From Gonatopus flavifemur (taxonomy: Eukaryota > Arthropoda > Insecta > Hymenoptera > Dryinidae): a stretch of 64,000 nucleotides of DNA. Of the stretch, positions 63,701 to 64,000 are shown in pieces. Numbering within the stretch: the stretch's first letter is position 1; each line of letters begins with the position of its first letter. Where the stretch lies: the NCBI GenBank assembly GCA_018340375.1, contig JAFFJZ010000002.1, positions 63,482,001-63,546,000 of the forward strand. The letters are read 5' to 3'. The notes below the pieces were generated by a model. That model was not told where the DNA came from. It saw nothing but the letters and a program-made list of their open reading frames with translations, and did no database searches. The translations under genes and the position numbers were made by a program.

Positions 63701-64000
63701 CTATACGACCCAGGAAGAAATTTTTTTTTTTCACTCATTCTGCTCCAGGACTTTGAAAAATTTCAAAGTTAATTTTTTCCAAAGTGTCTCAAAAGTGATG
63801 TTCACTTTTCGTTTCGAAAGATTCTGAATCGATTGGTCTATACGACCCAGGAAGAAATTTTTTTTTTTTTCACTCATTCTGCTCCAGGACTTTGAAAAAT
63901 TTCAAAGTTCATTTTTTTCCAAAGTGTCTCAAAAGTGGTGTTCACTTTTCGTTTCGAAAGATTCTGAATCGATTGGTCTATACGACCCAGAGAGAAATTT
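45760..64000 (+). repeat. Right-hand satellite domain with scattered degenerate units
   Basis: This part is dominated by GACCCAGAGAG and GACCCAGGAAGG units. It includes local repeats such as a four-unit block recurring at 566 bases (AGTAATG at 47401 and 47967). More degenerate units become frequent after about 50.9 kb: AACTCATTATGCTCC near 50,998, CAACTCATAAAGCTCAAGG near 52,546, CACACATTATGCTCC near 58,018, AAAGAATTCTGCTCC near 58,858, and AACTAATTCTGCTCCAGTAC near 61,643. Units with GTTAATTTTTTCC in place of GTTCATTTTTTTCC also accumulate after 58.7 kb. This may indicate approach to another array edge or simply an older domain. Confidence 0.75.

Larger units (their letters stand above)
29436..64000 (+). 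repeat. Satellite array, about 141-bp unit, about 245 head-to-tail copies
   Basis: From the first diverged unit (ACTCCGGGACTTTGAG at 29435) to the window end the sequence is one uninterrupted head-to-tail array. Landmarks in each unit are, in order, TTTCAAAGTTCATTTTTTT, CCAAAGTGTCTCAAAAGTG, (A/G)TGTTCACTTTTCG, TTTCGAAAGATTCTGAATCG, ATTGGTCTATACGACCCAG, AGAGAAA or GAAGGAA, a run of about 8-17 T, CACTCATTCTGCTCCAGG, and ACTTTGAAAAA. The interval between successive GGTCTATAC words is 141 for most neighbours (for example 50401, 50542, 50683) and varies mainly through the T run. Main variant sites are AGTGATG/AGTGGTG/AGTAATG, GTTTCG/GTTCCG/ATTTCG, and GACCCAG/GTCCCGG/CCACCCAG. Frames up to 470 codons cross the array in two plus-strand phases because 141 is divisible by three. 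Their start codons sit inside repeats, and phase is lost whenever the T run changes, so they are not annotated as genes. The right end is outside the window. Confidence 0.98.

Noticed and set aside
29436..64000. CRISPR-like regular repeats
   Set aside because: The whole 141-bp unit is repeated with no unique spacers between short repeats, and the context is eukaryotic.
29436..64000. CENP-B box in the satellite unit
   Set aside because: TTTCGAAAGATTCTGAA resembles the first half of NTTCGNNNNANNCGGGN but lacks the CGGG half, so there is no real match.

Overview
The window looks like non-coding, repeat-dense animal DNA, most likely from an insect. The reasons are strong AT-richness, long stretches without coding sequence, two broken mariner transposases, and many short DNA-transposon derivatives with recognisable terminal inverted repeats (TIRs) and target-site duplications (TSDs), including piggyBac-like (TTAA) and hAT-like (8-bp TSD) ones. 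No bacterial operon, rRNA gene, intact tRNA gene, CRISPR array or long intact protein gene was found. The species cannot be named from the sequence alone.

Layout. (1) 1-16.7 kb is a graveyard of mobile elements: a 22-bp minisatellite, a 5' mariner fragment (transposase 3673-4178), a foldback element (4256-5483) carrying a nested 716-bp element, a 760-bp TA-flanked element (6178-6937), a tRNA-like SINE head on the minus strand near 10.0 kb, a 574-bp near-perfect hairpin element (10159-10732), a 108-bp foldback (11558-11665), a second tRNA-like head near 12.8 kb, and a TA-flanked internally deleted mariner (13451-14453) with a small foldback inserted in its own left TIR. (2) 16.7-18.6 kb holds a hAT-like element with an 8-bp TSD inside a smaller TA-flanked element. 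(3) 17,878-22,859 and 23,844-28,809 are two direct copies of one ~4.97-kb segment, differing mainly by short indels. Each carries a piggyBac-like element and, on the minus strand, a possible small two-exon gene for a hydrophobic protein of about 80 residues. (4) Between the copies (22,860-23,843) lies a strongly degraded, collinear version of the sequence that follows copy B, including the first satellite units.

(5) From about 29,436 to the window end (64,000) everything is one head-to-tail satellite array with a period of about 141 bp, roughly 245 units by length. Each unit has a long T tract, several short dyads (CTTTGAAA-AA-TTTCAAAG, TTTCGAAA, AATCGATT, GATTC-T-GAATC) and diagnostic variant positions. 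Variant patterns show higher-order structure: a block of about 14 units recurs 3.24 kb (23 units) downstream, and one rare variant recurs nine times, always at whole multiples of the unit. The long Phe/Lys-rich reading frames across the array follow from a unit length divisible by three and are not credible genes.

The genes do not form a pathway. What the window shows is the edge of a large satellite block (perhaps pericentromeric or otherwise heterochromatic, by inference) with a duplicated flank and layered transposon insertions beside it.
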